Assembly: GCA_002917075.1 (NCBI GenBank)
Contig: NTMA01000019.1
Coordinates: 62,001-126,000, forward strand
DNA: 64,000 nucleotides
Direction: 5' to 3'
From: Hawksworthiomyces lignivorus
Taxonomy: Eukaryota; Ascomycota; Sordariomycetes; Ophiostomatales; Ophiostomataceae
Shown here: piece by piece, positions 47,703 to 57,347 of the stretch
How positions within the stretch are numbered: position 1 is the first letter of the stretch
How the letters are laid out: every line of letters starts with the position of its first letter
Program-made: the position numbers and the translations under genes
Notes under the pieces: model-generated
Seen by the model: only the letters and a program-made list of their open reading frames with translations
Told to the model about the DNA's origin: nothing
The model's database searches: none

Positions 47703-48127
47703 GACTCTAGCATGATTTTGTCTACCAACCTTTCTCCGGTTCTAAAGATACTTGTGTAGATATCCCGAGGAAAATCGATAGAACGGCGAAATGAGACGCA
47801 AAAGTAACAGAAGAGGAGAAATAATAATAATATAGGGAAGCAACAAAGGAAATAGACGCTCCTTGATGTCGACTTGGCGAGAAGAATTATAACCTTATCC
47901 TAAAAACGAAATATCGTCGTAATCTGTGCAAATACAGCCTACACAAAGCCCGAGCAATATGTTCACTACGGCGCTGAAAAGGTAGACCACACTTTCAAGA
48001 CGAAGACCAGTTAGCAAGAGAGTCCCCTAGCGGAGAGCAACGGACTGAGCCAGATGAGCGCCTGGACCCACCTTACACCAATTCCGTAGGCATGGACTCG
48101 GACCATACCGTGGCAGATATCATCCGG
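47703..48127. other. Intergenic, no gene seen
   Basis: Separates the F-box pseudogene from the membrane-protein gene. An ATA-rich patch lies near 47820-47835. Confidence 0.4.
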
Positions 48128-48640
48128 CTAGTACGGGATCGTCCCGTTTAGCAGCATGGTCGTGAGACTCGCTGCCACGAAGAAATTGCAGCCATCTGTC
48201 CCGTTCTTCCAATCTACTGCCGAATTGCAAGGACCGTATGAGCCGGGGAGAAACCTAGATGCTTTGGAAACGCCAACTAGAAGGCCAACAGCCAGGAGCA
48301 GGTCGGCAAAGCCGATGAGAGGTAGACGGTTTCCTGGAACAAGGGGCGACGGCAAGAACATGACGCAATTCCAGACGAGCGTGGCCACGCCCTAGAACAT
48401 GTAGCAAACAATAAGTTAACATAAACGGTGGCGTCGCCAAAAGGTAGAGAAAGAAAAGGTACGTACAGTTTTACCCGCTACATCCAACCCGCGTAGGAAG
48501 ACCTGACCATTTGGGAAAACCTCGACGTGTGATACTTCCTCCGCGACGTGGTAGACATGTAAGCCTTCGGTGGCAAGGATACAAGCTGGCAAAAAACAGG
48601 CAAAGCGGATAATGGACGAGAAAAATCCTTCAAAGAGCAT
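48128..48640 (-). CDS. Small fungal MARVEL-like membrane protein, 5' end uncertain
   Basis: Two exons, 48640-48467 and 48391-48128, joined across a 75-nt GT-AG intron in phase 0, give 145 residues. Hydrophobic segments (IIRFACFLPACILATEGL; ATLVWNCVMFLP; LIGFADLLLAVGLLVGVS; NFFVAASLTTMLL) suggest four membrane spans. The loop GSYGPCNSAVDW...GCNFF is typical of fungal MARVEL-like or related four-span proteins. The in-frame sequence upstream of 48640 opens only at TTG, so an upstream exon may be missing or the gene may begin at the internal Met. Function unknown. Confidence 0.6.
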
Positions 48641-50533
48641 GACGCCAATTGAAGATGTAAATGCGGATGCGAGCAACCGTTGTACAGATCGGGAGTGAAA
48701 AAGTCCTAATCAGCGAAGGAAAATGACGCAACAATGATTGGGCCCAGAAAAAAGCTTCCTTTATATGTCGCTTCACGGATGAAACTAGTCTCAGAAACTC
48801 GTAACGGTGTCTTGGATAAGAGGCAGCTGAGGCTTGTGTTCGGGGTTTCTTGCTACAGTCGCCGTTCTTTGTTTCGATCGCGTGACTTCGAAAAGATAAA
48901 GACCCAGAGAGATGTTGCTGAGGCCAATTAGGTAGTGAGGCTGACTCGAAGGTGGTGCACTTCGAATTCTCTCATTGATGAGTGCTGTAGTGTTCGGGCA
49001 CAGCATCCTGCAGGTTATCGTATGCTGCGTATCTTTATTTTATTGGCTCAACTACTTGGGCTAAGCTTTGAGTGTTTCTGCCTGAGGAGCTGCCTATTTT
49101 GTAGACGCTGGCTGGACAGGGAATTTTTGCTTTTGGCAAACACAAAGTGTCCAAGTCAAAAAATCTGTCTGTATTGGTCCCTACACACAGCTTGAATTTG
49201 ACTTCTGTAAAACCACCGCAATGTCTAGAGATTCTAGTCTCCGATAAACTCATAGGCGACTGATTGTATCGCACGAAAGTTAAATCTTCTCTATGAGACC
49301 AAAGTCCTTCTAAGAGACACACCACTTGAAACAAAGTACATCAAAAATGGTAGTTCGTGGACGTCGGCCAGAACAGCAGTTTCTCTCTTTACATGAATAT
49401 CCTCTTTGGGCTGTGGCTCTCTCAGCTGAATGTAGCTAGCTGCGTGGATATCTGGCTTTTTCGTATGTCATTACTTAATGACACCAATGATCAACTGAAT
49501 ATGGCTGTAGAGAACTTGCACGTAAGCATTGACTAGTTCATGGTTCTCTGTCTTGCCGATACTTAATCTCAGCGATGCTCACCCCCTCTGTCTCTAGACA
49601 AGTCAGCGGTCAAGTGGTCGTAATTTTCCTGCCTTATACGATAATGCTTGATAGATACTAGGACCTCGCTAATTTACCCTTGAGCACTTTATAAGAAATA
49701 TAAGGTTCTCTAACAGGAGCGCAGGGGGATTTACCCTTCTGCGTTAGTGCAGTGGCCTCGTTTTAGATAACATGTGGAAGCAAAAGGGAATTGGAAATGT
49801 GCTACCGCAAGGGCAAAATTGAAGAAAACAAAGCCAACCATGTCTGCCAGACGATGAGCTAAAAATACGCAGCGAAAGGAGCGAATGCAGCTGTTGTCTA
49901 ATCGCCCCCCTTTAACAGTGTCAAAGGAATTAAATAAGAGAAGTAGGAAATCGTATAACGGTACAGAAAACCAACGTAGAGCTTTGTATAAGTTTCGGGA
50001 CGCTTGCTGTAATTAGCTGATATCACTTTTCTGTACTAGGCCCAAGATTCACTGGTATAACAAAACAAAAAGATGAGATACATCCAGCAGGGTCCACAAA
50101 AGTGACTTCGTTTGAAAAAAGTCGATATAAAAATGGTGGGTTGGGGATGGCGTCGGGGGTCGGATTTTGTGGTCGCGAATAAAATATAAAATTCAAACTC
50201 TATTCTCTTTTTCTTGTCGGGGTTTTGGAGTTAGAGGGATCGGTATTACGGCGTTGGCAACTATTTCAATGGGGTCCTAAGCCCGCCCGCCGAGAAGACC
50301 AATGTTTGTCTACTTACTGACGTCACAAGATGCCGTCTCAGCGATGTCGAGAACTGAAATTTGGTCTCTTAGTCGTAGGATATATATATATAAAGTCTAG
50401 ATATCCCGACAGCTTTTTGAAGAAGCATACTGCCATCAGTAGTTTATCATCTCCAATAAGTTGCCTTCTGCCGTGCACACCTCACAGAAGTTGTAACTCC
50501 TTGTCACTATTGCATTTCTCGGCCACCGCCAAA
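48641..50533. other. 1.9-kb intergenic region, no gene supported
   Basis: Several short frames (48734-48931, 48935-49195, 49035-49334) lack motifs. The promoter of the hydrolase at 50534 lies at the right end: a TATATATATA run at 50380-50390 is about 150 bp before its ATG. Confidence 0.45.
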
Positions 50534-51451
50534 ATGTCAACAGCAGAGAAAGTTTTCTTCCTCTCCCGCGGCTACAAACTCACCGCCCTGCTCCATCTTC
50601 CTACGCCGGGAGCCCCAGACCGCTCTGGAGCAGCTGTCGTGATTGCCCACCCGTGGACTTCTATCAAGGAGCAGTCTCCGGCCAACTACGCTCGCGTGCT
50701 GACCGACGCAGGGTTCGCGTGCCTCACCTATGACGCCGCATATAAGGGAGAGTCCGAGGGCGAGCCGCGCGACCTCGAGGACCCGTACCAGCGGGTGGAG
50801 GACGTCAAGTGCGCCGTCACCTACCTGCACGGCCGCGCGGAGGTCGATCGCGGCAAGGTCGGCGTCTTGGGCATCTGCGCGTCCGGCGGATACGCACCTT
50901 TTGCGGCGCAGACGGACCTGCGCATTCGGGCAGTCGCCACCGCCGCGGCCGTCTGCGTCGGGACCATGGCCCGGCGCGGCTTCGACAGAGACTCGACCAC
51001 GGCCGAGATCCTGCGGGGCCAGCTGGAGGCGGCCGCGCAGGACCGCAACTCGGATGTCGGTGCGGGCGATAGGGTGCCCGCCGTACGCTTGCTCCCGGAG
51101 AATTTCGAAGACGCCGCGTCCCTGCCCGCGTCCTTCCGCGATCTGGCGTCGTACTACCGCACGCCGCGGGCGTACCACCCGCGGGCGACTTACACGACGA
51201 TCCCGCGCAGCTGGGACATCATGGCGAACTTTGACGCGTTTGCGCACGTTGACATGATCAGCCCACGCCCGCTGCTCATGATTACAGGCACAAAGGCGGC
51301 GGCGAAGTGGTTCAGCGAAGACGCCGTGAAAAAGGCCAAAGAGCCGGCGGAGCTAGTCGTTCTTGACGGACTCACGCATGCGGATCTGTATGACAAAGTT
51401 GACGATGCTGGTGCAAAATGTGTCGAATTCTTTGTGAAATACCTGACTTAG
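50534..51451 (+). CDS. Alpha/beta hydrolase with GxCxSGG nucleophile elbow (YcjY/polyketide-transferase-like)
   Basis: Intronless, 305 residues from ATG 50534 (MSTAEKVFFLSRGYKL). Motifs: AHPWTSIKEQSP (oxyanion region), TYDAAYKGESEGEP, the elbow LGICASGGYAPFAA with Cys in place of the usual Ser (about residue 115), a C-terminal acid in MITGTKAAA...VVLDG and catalytic His in LTHADLYD. The family includes bacterial YcjY and fungal polyketide transferases such as the fumagillin af380 protein, which use this Cys elbow. The coding sequence is strikingly GC-rich with G/C-ending codons, unlike neighbouring genes, and there is no intron. That may reflect horizontal acquisition or high expression. A long antisense frame results from the same bias. 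Confidence 0.88.
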   Translation: MSTAEKVFFLSRGYKLTALLHLPTPGAPDRSGAAVVIAHPWTSIKEQSPANYARVLTDAGFACLTYDAAYKGESEGEPRDLEDPYQRVEDVKCAVTYLHGRAEVDRGKVGVLGICASGGYAPFAAQTDLRIRAVATAAAVCVGTMARRGFDRDSTTAEILRGQLEAAAQDRNSDVGAGDRVPAVRLLPENFEDAASLPASFRDLASYYRTPRAYHPRATYTTIPRSWDIMANFDAFAHVDMISPRPLLMITGTKAAAKWFSEDAVKKAKEPAELVVLDGLTHADLYDKVDDAGAKCVEFFVKYLT

Positions 51452-51692
51452 ATTTATCTTACTTGTTTACCCTAGTTCTTCACACTTAAATGAATTTATA
51501 TGTTAAAAGTATTTACACCTTACGATGCCTCTCCTCATCTTGATCGAAAAGGAAATTAATGCAAAAAACCATATAGTACGTGCTTGGCGAATTTCCTGTA
51601 TCTCCTAGAAGACTATGTCAAATGTACTAGCTTATCTTACATGATCATAAGTGGCCATCATAATTGATTTCTTGTATTTAGTTAACTTGTTT
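51452..51692. other. Convergent 3' intergenic region
   Basis: A 241-bp gap between two converging genes. Nothing is seen. Confidence 0.4.
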
Positions 51693-52502
51693 CTAGATCT
51701 GCCAGAGAGCAGACGCGAGATGTTCTGACCGAGGCCCAGGATATTGCAAAAGAGCCAGGCCGCCGCGAAGATGTGTATCCATCGAGGCTCTGTGCCCCTG
51801 TACTCCCTCGACATAGATAAACAAAATACTTGCAATGGTAGCGAGTTCTATGCTCTTCATGGAGCTGTCAAGACAGTTGTTCAGAGAGCGTATAGCTAAA
51901 GTGTATCGGGTAAGAGAATACTCAGCAGCAGACCTAGTACCATGCACCGGGTCGTGCCAAGAGAGCGTGGGCTGGTAATGTTCCCTGCTTATCGTACTAA
52001 TTGCGAGAGCCGCATTGTAAATACTAGGCTCCATATGGGCATACTGAAGGACGAACGCTTTCCACGAAGCGCTCTCAAAGTAGATGGCGAAATCCGTTGC
52101 ACAGACATGGCGGAAGTAGTCAAAATGGCCCATTTCATAGTGGCACGTATTGGCCATATGATCTGGTCGATCTGCTATTCGATATTGCGAAGCGAGCGGC
52201 ATTTTAATCATTGGGAGAGGGAGAAACACTGTCTCGGCAGACTGCACGCGGCTTCGGCTGGAAGTCGCGGCAAAATCGCATCGGCGGCCAGTGCTGGTGC
52301 ATTGTGAGCAGGATGGTCGTGCTTCATCGCACTTTTTGTGTCTGATTCTACGAAGCACTTAGTGTCAGTACCGTGGTTTTCCGCATCTCCGCAACCAATA
52401 TTCACAAAGGACATACTTGCAAGTCTGGCACCCGCTTTTGACCTTGTGCCGCCTCCTGGCACCTTGGCGAGGTTTCTTCAAAACGGCGGAGCCGTCATCC
52501 AT
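51693..52502 (-). CDS. Zn2Cys6 transcription factor (regulator 4), short
   Basis: Exon 1 (52502-52417) encodes MDDGSAVLKKPRQ...KSGCQTC and joins over a 69-nt intron (52416-52348) to exon 2 (52347-51693): KIRHKKCDEARPSCSQC, then a final RC. The zinc cluster is complete. The rest (AAYNAALAISTISREHYQPT-like region, CLDSSMKSIELATIASILFIYVEGVQGH, HLRGGLALLQ) fits the beginning of a Fungal_trans_2 domain. The protein stops after LASALWQI at only 246 residues, roughly half the usual length. Either the gene is truncated or another intron continues it. It converges on the GC-rich hydrolase. Confidence 0.75.
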
Positions 52503-52961
52503 TGAGGCTATCCCGAATCATCTAAATAGATGACAGATCTCTGCATATATAGTTGTGTGTGTGTGTGAGCGTGGCAGAAGGGGAGCAAAAGAGCCATGCT
52601 GGCTAAGTAATCTGAAGATGTTGTGGGAGCGTGGAGCGATGTCTGCGTTTTGAGGGGACATGCAAGTTTGAAGTGGTCCTAGGCGTACAATTTGCACAAT
52701 ATTATTGGCTTGTGCGTAATTTGAGACAGCAGCCCACTTTAGCGCCGTCCAGCTGCATTGCGTTGCTCACGCCAGAACCGGACTTCTCGAACGCATGTTA
52801 GACATCATGTAGAGGAGAATACGCCAAAACAGATTTACATCGATGGCTAAGAAAATGCATAAATTGGACGGCTATCCCCCAATATCGCCAAAAGTCTCTT
52901 TTCGGCCAACAAACAACCCATCCAAGAATAAATCACCCTAAGATAAATCAAGCTTTCAAAC
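52503..52961. promoter_or_regulatory. Divergent region between regulator 4 and the broken esterase
   Basis: A 459-bp interval with a (GT)7-like run near 52554-52567. The two genes point apart, so the regulator may once have controlled the esterase. Confidence 0.4.
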
Positions 52962-54047
52962 ATGGCTACCTCGTTATTTAGGACTGTTCCTCTAGAAGAC
53001 ACTCCCGAGGCGATCGCTGCTTTCCGGGAAAAGATGTAGGCATGGGAGCAGGCCGACATCGCAACTCTCGGCTCCTGCCCGGCTCACCTAGGCCAATCCG
53101 ACTTGGACATATGCCTTCCAGACAACTTCACCAGCAAGGCCATTCTGATCTGGTCTGTGCCAGGCGCCGGCAGTGGTTGCGCCCCCAAGAAATGCCCCCT
53201 CATTGTGTACTTTCACGGAGGGAGCTTTGCCTTTGGCACACCGGCCTTTGCGCTCTCGCCAGCCCGGGTGTTTGCTTCGTATTTCGTCGCCATTGTCGTC
53301 TGTCCGTCCTACAAGCTAGCGCCCAAGAACCCGTTCCCGGCACCGATGCACAGCGCGTGGGAGGTGGTCGCGTGGCTCTCCGACCCGCAAAATCTCTCGC
53401 GAGGCCCCCTGAGAGACAAAAATGTCTGCTTTGACCCGGCCGAGGGATTCGTGCTCGTAGGGTGTAGCGCCGGCGGCAGCATCGCTGCCGTCATATCCGG
53501 CGTCGCAGCTTCTGCCAGGGCGGGCCACGCAGGGCTGTCACATGCGGCTGTCACATGGCCTTCCGGCGATCGTCTCTCCCATAACCGGGCTCTTCGTTTC
53601 GCTACCCCACATTGTGCACTGAGACATGGTCCCGGCCAAGTGCGCTGCGGCCTTCCGCTCGCGCGAGGAGAACGCCAATGCTCCCATTATCGATGCGGCT
53701 GGCCTCGTGCAGTCGGCCGCGAGGCTCCAGACCGACGCCCACTCACCTTGGTTTTCTCCGCTCAATCTCAACCTCTCCGAAATCAATACTTTTCATCCTC
53801 TGAGAGTCTACGTGCATGGCGGTTCTTTGGATGTTCTGCGCGATGATGCGATCATTTACGAAAAATTCTCCGGGAAGAACATATCTACAAAACCAGAATA
53901 GACGTGCTCGACGGTTATGGACATATTGGGTGGGTTTCTCTACCGCTGGCCGAATCACACACAGATGAGATCCGCGAAAAGTCACTCGATGCTATGGCAT
54001 GGCTCTTGAAGAAGGACTCGGACAGAAGCCAGCCACTTCCGTATTGA
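52962..54047 (+). pseudogene. HSL-type alpha/beta hydrolase (esterase/lipase) pseudogene
   Basis: The frame starts at ATG 52962 but meets a TAG after 25 codons (probably CAG to TAG). It then continues in the same frame through YFHGGSFAFG (oxyanion HGG motif), YKLAPKNPFPAP and GCSAGGS (nucleophile Ser). Near 53530-53560 the frame shifts; the following family sequence (LPAIVSPITGLFVS, then a TGA where Arg is expected) and GLVQSAARLQ...SPWFSPLNL run in another frame through the acid region (VYVHGGSLDVLRDD). Near 53890 a further shift leads to RIDVLDGYGHIGW with the catalytic His and the final residues to TGA 54047. With two nonsense codons and two frameshifts it is a clear pseudogene of a fungal alpha/beta hydrolase-3 enzyme. 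Confidence 0.85.
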
Positions 54048-54428
54048 TGAGGGGTTAATTATGATTCAAGTGAGGAGCCAAGTAAATACAAGAATGCAAA
54101 TTTATTTAGGGTATGATGCAGTAATTCAAATTCAAGTCTTGACTTCATATAATATTCCCATTTGCGCATGACACTATGGCCCACCGAAAAATCGACTTTA
54201 AACCAATATTAGCAACTGCAAGACGGTCGAAGACCTCTATATCCGAAGCACGGTGGTTGTAACCAATTGACACGAGAGTGGGTATGAATTTATTCCTCAT
54301 AGCTAACAGCAGATCCTTTGGATAGCTATAACCAAATGAGAATATATAGCTGCGGTACTTGAAACAGAAAACCCCTACCAAGACTGCGAAGTTGGGTTTC
54401 CATCACTTTTGCCACTCTTTTGTTTTTC
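54048..54428. other. Convergent intergenic region
   Basis: A 381-bp gap between the esterase pseudogene and the symporter 3' end. No gene. Confidence 0.4.
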
Positions 54429-56248
54429 TTAAGCTCTTTTGAAGCGATGGATGTAGACTCTAGTTGCCTTGTAAACCCCTACCACACCCTTTTTAATCTC
54501 ATAACGTCCATCATACAGCGGATATACTGCTACCGCAAAAAACGCGAAGAATTGCCACACAATTGCTACTGTCGTCCAGCCAGAGAAGAAAGACTTTGTA
54601 AACACATAATTGCGATACAAAGGCATTGGCCACGCTACAAATGTCACAAGTACCAACACCGCCCATATGATCCAGGCAATTTTGTACCAGCGGTGCAACT
54701 CTTTGAGCATCTCCACACTGAACGGGTGCCGTAACTCATCTAAGCTGATCTCGGTCATGCGCAGTGTTGTTTTCCGTGCAATTTCTACAGATCGCGTTTG
54801 CATCAGAGTGTGCCTCTTCAGTCCGTTCTCATTGTCACGGTTAGAGTCTCCCTCCAGGTCCGAAGGCAGCACCACCTCATCATCCGCTGGGGATATCTTG
54901 TTAGCGTTGCCGCCAGCAATGCTGCCATTTTTTTCATCCGACGACGACGCCGTTAACATTGATGAATCTGCCACGTGCAACTGTGCTTCGTTTGCTAGCT
55001 CGATTCGCAGAAACTCGCGCCAGTCGAACGTGGTAGGCTGGTACTGGGAGATTAGTACCGAGTAGAGCGCCGGTGAAAAGAATGAGCCGCATGCGCCGTA
55101 CAGCGCAGGCAGACCAGCTTCGGTAGTCGCCAAATTGATGGTGCCATATAGAGCTTTGGCCGTGCCTAGCCAAATAGCTAAGCCCGTAAAGAAGCCGAGA
55201 ACTGGCGACAGGATGGCTGCCAAGCGTGTCTGTCCAGACCAGCACAGCGTAAGCGCTAGTGGGATGATTCCTGGACACGATAGGATAGGACGAAAATAAC
55301 CGATCCAGGTCATGTCGGCGCCTCCGTAATTAAGTGCAAGCGAAATACCTGTGATGAAAACAGCGTGAAATATGACACTGTAATGACTAACCCGCACAAG
55401 CGTTTTGTCTGTCGCCTTGGGGTTGATATATGTCTTATACAGATCGTACGACAAGATGCTGCTAACGGCTATCATTGCGGACGACACTGTACTAGTGAGA
55501 GCCATGAACAACAAGACAAAAAATGCTACAATTCCATGATCACCAATGAGTGCTTTGATGGTGTATGGCATGACGAAGCCAGCACTCACAGCCGCTTGAG
55601 TTAGCTCGCCCGGGTACGTCGGGAAGATAGGTGTGTTGTGGAGGGCGCGGGCTGCCAGGCCGAGAACGGTGCCAAGTCCCCAGGGAATACCAAATATAGC
55701 CAGAGCAGCTAGATCGTATCCTGGTACAGTGGCGCCGACCTCAGTGGCAAAAGACTTCTGCCAAAAGGCAGTATCCATAACAACAAGGGCAAGGTTACCA
55801 AATTTGAGGATAAGCCCCCAGATGATGGCATTCTTGGATTTCATGGTAAGGAAGGAGCCCTCATAGTTGCCATCAATATAATTTTCGGCAGCCGTAGCCA
55901 TGACCTTATCGTAGAGCCCATTGAGCCCACCAACAGCGTCGTTGGTGAGTACGCTGAGAGTGAAATAGATGATCAAGATCAAAGCGATAGTAGTGTGTAG
56001 ATAGTCAGTCAAGAATGTAGCCTTCAAGCCACCAACGGCCGTGTAGAGAACAACTACCAAAGTCAGCACGTGGACAACACAAAATCGTGTACAAACGCAG
56101 TCGATTGAGACTTACCGCCCAAAGGGATCAATACGGTGGCCGCCACAAAATGCATGCCGGAGATCCCAAAGATAACTTGTGAACCAGTCAATATCATGGA
56201 GGCACAGCCGAAGACGTTATTTGTGTTATAAAACACGAATCTTGTCAT
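54429..56248 (-). pseudogene. Urea-active-transporter-like sodium:solute symporter, 5'-truncated
   Basis: Two exons can be read, 56248-56116 and 56053-54429, with a 62-nt intron giving PLG|VVLYTAVGGLKATFLTDYLHT. The protein has the solute:sodium symporter core (TNNVFGCASMILTGSQV, AALAIFGIPWGLGTVLGLAARAL, TSTVSSAMIAVSSILSYDLYK) and the long hydrophilic loop followed by two C-terminal membrane spans seen in Dur3-type urea transporters. About 585 codons remain, against roughly 690-735 for full-length members. The first several membrane spans are missing because at 56249 the sequence changes abruptly into a GC-rich repeat island. The remaining frame is intact. It may be a gene broken by insertion or rearrangement. 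Confidence 0.8.
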
Positions 56249-56298
56249 TATGGCCCCTGCTCATCTCGAGGGTCAAGCACAGGCGCTGCACACCCTCG

Positions 56299-56340
56299 GC
56301 ACTGGCACTAAGCACCTCTGCACTGGTGCTGAGCACCTCT
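56299..56340 (+). repeat. 21-bp tandem duplication
   Basis: Two adjacent 21-bp copies that differ at three positions, all transitions. Confidence 0.85.
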
Positions 56341-56634
56341 GCATAGGGCAGACTCTGCCTGCGCCACACTGGTATATGTACGGCTTCAAAGACGGTAAAT
56401 TTTATATACCATAAAGGGCAGGAGGTCCCGAATTTAGTCCCAGCAACCCCTGCAGGGCCAGCGATTTAACGACATCGCTTTATTTAACTCTTTGTGTTAA
56501 TGCTCCTACAAGTCTATAAATCGAACGTGTAAGGGTTCAACTGGCAGGTGCACAGAGGAGCCCTAAGGCAAAGGTATAGGCCTGATTGATCGAAAGACTA
56601 AAGATGCCAGAAGAAAGGAGGCTCTCCCTCGACT

Positions 56635-56655
56635 GCCAGGAGCGAAGCTCCTGGC
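56635..56655. repeat. 9-bp perfect hairpin
   Basis: Arms GCCAGGAGC and GCTCCTGGC with a 3-nt loop. Confidence 0.8.
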
Positions 56656-56880
56656 TGAAATAGGGACCCGTCAAGAGCCGGTGGGGCTGCAGGGCCCGTC
56701 AGGGGCAGGTGGGCCGGTGGGCCGGTGGGTTGCCCGGCCGACCGCCTTCTCCGGCCGTCTTGCTGGCCTGCTTCTTGGCCCTGGGCTCGCCCTGGGCCGA
56801 CCCCGGGGCCTTGGCCCATTACAATTCGACCCCTTAAGCAGCCATACGGTTCATCGACGGCGTCCTCTACACTGAGAAAC

Positions 56881-57347
56881 GTTTTTTTTTATTTTGAAGT
56901 GAATAGTTACACTTTCACTTGTTAGACGTTTATATGACTTCAGAGGTTTTTTACTTATCTTTATATTATCAATCTTTATGCTTTGCTGTATGCCTGCTGT
57001 TAACCTCAGTAAACTTAGAATTGCGGTATTAGCTTTTAATTTAAAAGGATAATTAAGTTTCGTGTAGGTGTAATTCCACCTGAGCACCTACTACCGATAA
57101 TTTTTCAGCTTTGTTCTTGCCCTCCACGGCCTCCTCCTTCTGTTAAAAAAAAAACTAGCAATCCGCCATCTTTTGCAAAACGACACAAATGTCTTGATCA
57201 TCTTAATCACTGGCAATCCGAGGGATGTTCCCAGGATGGTGGTTGAGAACATATTTCATATCAAGACGACCAAGTACTTCGTCCCTACCGTAGATGTGGC
57301 TAGAGCACATATACCAAGCTCCCTTTGTCTTCTTGAGTCGGGGGCTT
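56881..57347. other. AT-rich intergenic region
   Basis: No supported gene between the GC-rich island and the 3' end of the next gene. Confidence 0.4.

Larger units (their letters stand above)
56249..56880. mobile_element. GC-rich repeat island at the symporter break, probable insertion
   Basis: It abuts the truncated symporter. It contains two tandem 21-bp units (56299-56319 and 56320-56340), a GCCGGTGGG tandem run near 56711-56731, a perfect hairpin (56635-56655) and an overall composition much richer in G+C than the flanks. No transposase frame was recognised. The start at the break suggests an inserted element or rearrangement, but the family is unknown. Confidence 0.45.

Noticed and set aside
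50537..51247. 236-codon antisense ORF over the GC-rich hydrolase
   Set aside because: It mirrors the G/C-ending codon bias of the sense gene, has no motif, and the sense strand is a clear alpha/beta hydrolase.
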